A DNA stretch of 64,000 bases, taken from positions 1 through 64,000 of the forward strand of contig NZ_SWLZ01000002.1 of the NCBI RefSeq assembly GCF_005502275.1. The letters are read 5' to 3'. This document shows, piece by piece, positions 63,984 through 64,000 of this stretch. A model generated the notes under the pieces. It ran no database searches and was not told where the DNA came from. It saw nothing but the letters and a program-made list of their open reading frames with translations. The stretch's first letter is position 1. Each line of letters starts with the position of its first letter. Made by a program: the position numbers and the translations under genes. This DNA comes from Robertmurraya siralis (lineage in GTDB: Bacteria; Bacillota; Bacilli; Bacillales; Cytobacillaceae).

Positions 63984-64000
63984 TTCGGTTCCCCCTCCAC

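Overview
This window looks like a chromosomal segment of a low-GC Gram-positive bacterium of the Bacillaceae. The evidence is strong AGGAGG-type ribosome binding sites with frequent TTG and GTG starts, a FosB-type bacillithiol transferase, RNase J, the MurQ/MurR/MurP recycling set, SAM-I and guanidine-I riboswitches in Bacillus-like contexts, and a Mpr/GluBL-type secreted protease. Genus and species cannot be fixed from this sequence alone.

Layout. 0.1-2.7 kb: a YkrA-like HAD phosphatase and an RNase J family enzyme. 3-9.7 kb: a sugar catabolic operon (DeoC-type aldolase, ribokinase, RbsD/FucU-type mutarotase, Gfo/Idh/MocA dehydrogenase, TIM-barrel isomerase) under an unusual LacI regulator fused to a complete solute-binding domain; matching operators lie before both units. 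9.7-17.3 kb: an rRNA methyltransferase, the murQ-murR-murP-mupG cell-wall recycling operon, and RlmCD. 17.7-19.2 kb: a secreted serine protease and a DUF3221-type membrane-anchored protein.

19.3-30.4 kb is the most distinctive part. It is a compact type III CRISPR-Cas module on the minus strand, with order cas6, a DUF6602/PD-(D/E)XK nuclease, an HD-less cas10, a Cas7-Cas5-Cas11-like fusion (Csx10-like), a double-Cas7 protein, csx19, and a Cas7 with a large insertion. This matches the type III-D variant (III-Dv) architecture. Two tiny arrays with the same leader flank the operon in direct orientation, and a third leader/repeat relic lies between the last gene and the left array. There is no cas1, cas2 or recognisable CARF effector in the window.

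30.7-39.6 kb is ordinary accessory metabolism: an oxidoreductase, a hydrolase, peptidase E, fosB, glycerate kinase, a NUDIX hydrolase, an arylamine N-acetyltransferase, a TerD-like protein and two lipoproteins. 39.3-47.4 kb is a beta-glucoside/cellobiose PTS operon (IIB, IIC, IIA, two GH1 enzymes, an HPr paralogue) with a LicR-type PRD regulator. 47.4-51.9 kb is a methionine uptake operon (metNIQ plus an M20 amidohydrolase) behind two complete tandem SAM-I riboswitches. 52.9-57.3 kb is an AapJQMP-type amino acid ABC transporter. 57.8-58.6 kb is a guanidine-I riboswitch with a paired SMR exporter. 58.8-64 kb is a run of small cytosolic proteins of the kind found in toxin-immunity arrays, one of them frameshifted in an A7 tract.

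Repeats: a dispersed palindromic MITE-like element occurs at least five times, and a 52-bp tandem repeat of GTCCGAAT hairpins follows the methionine operon.
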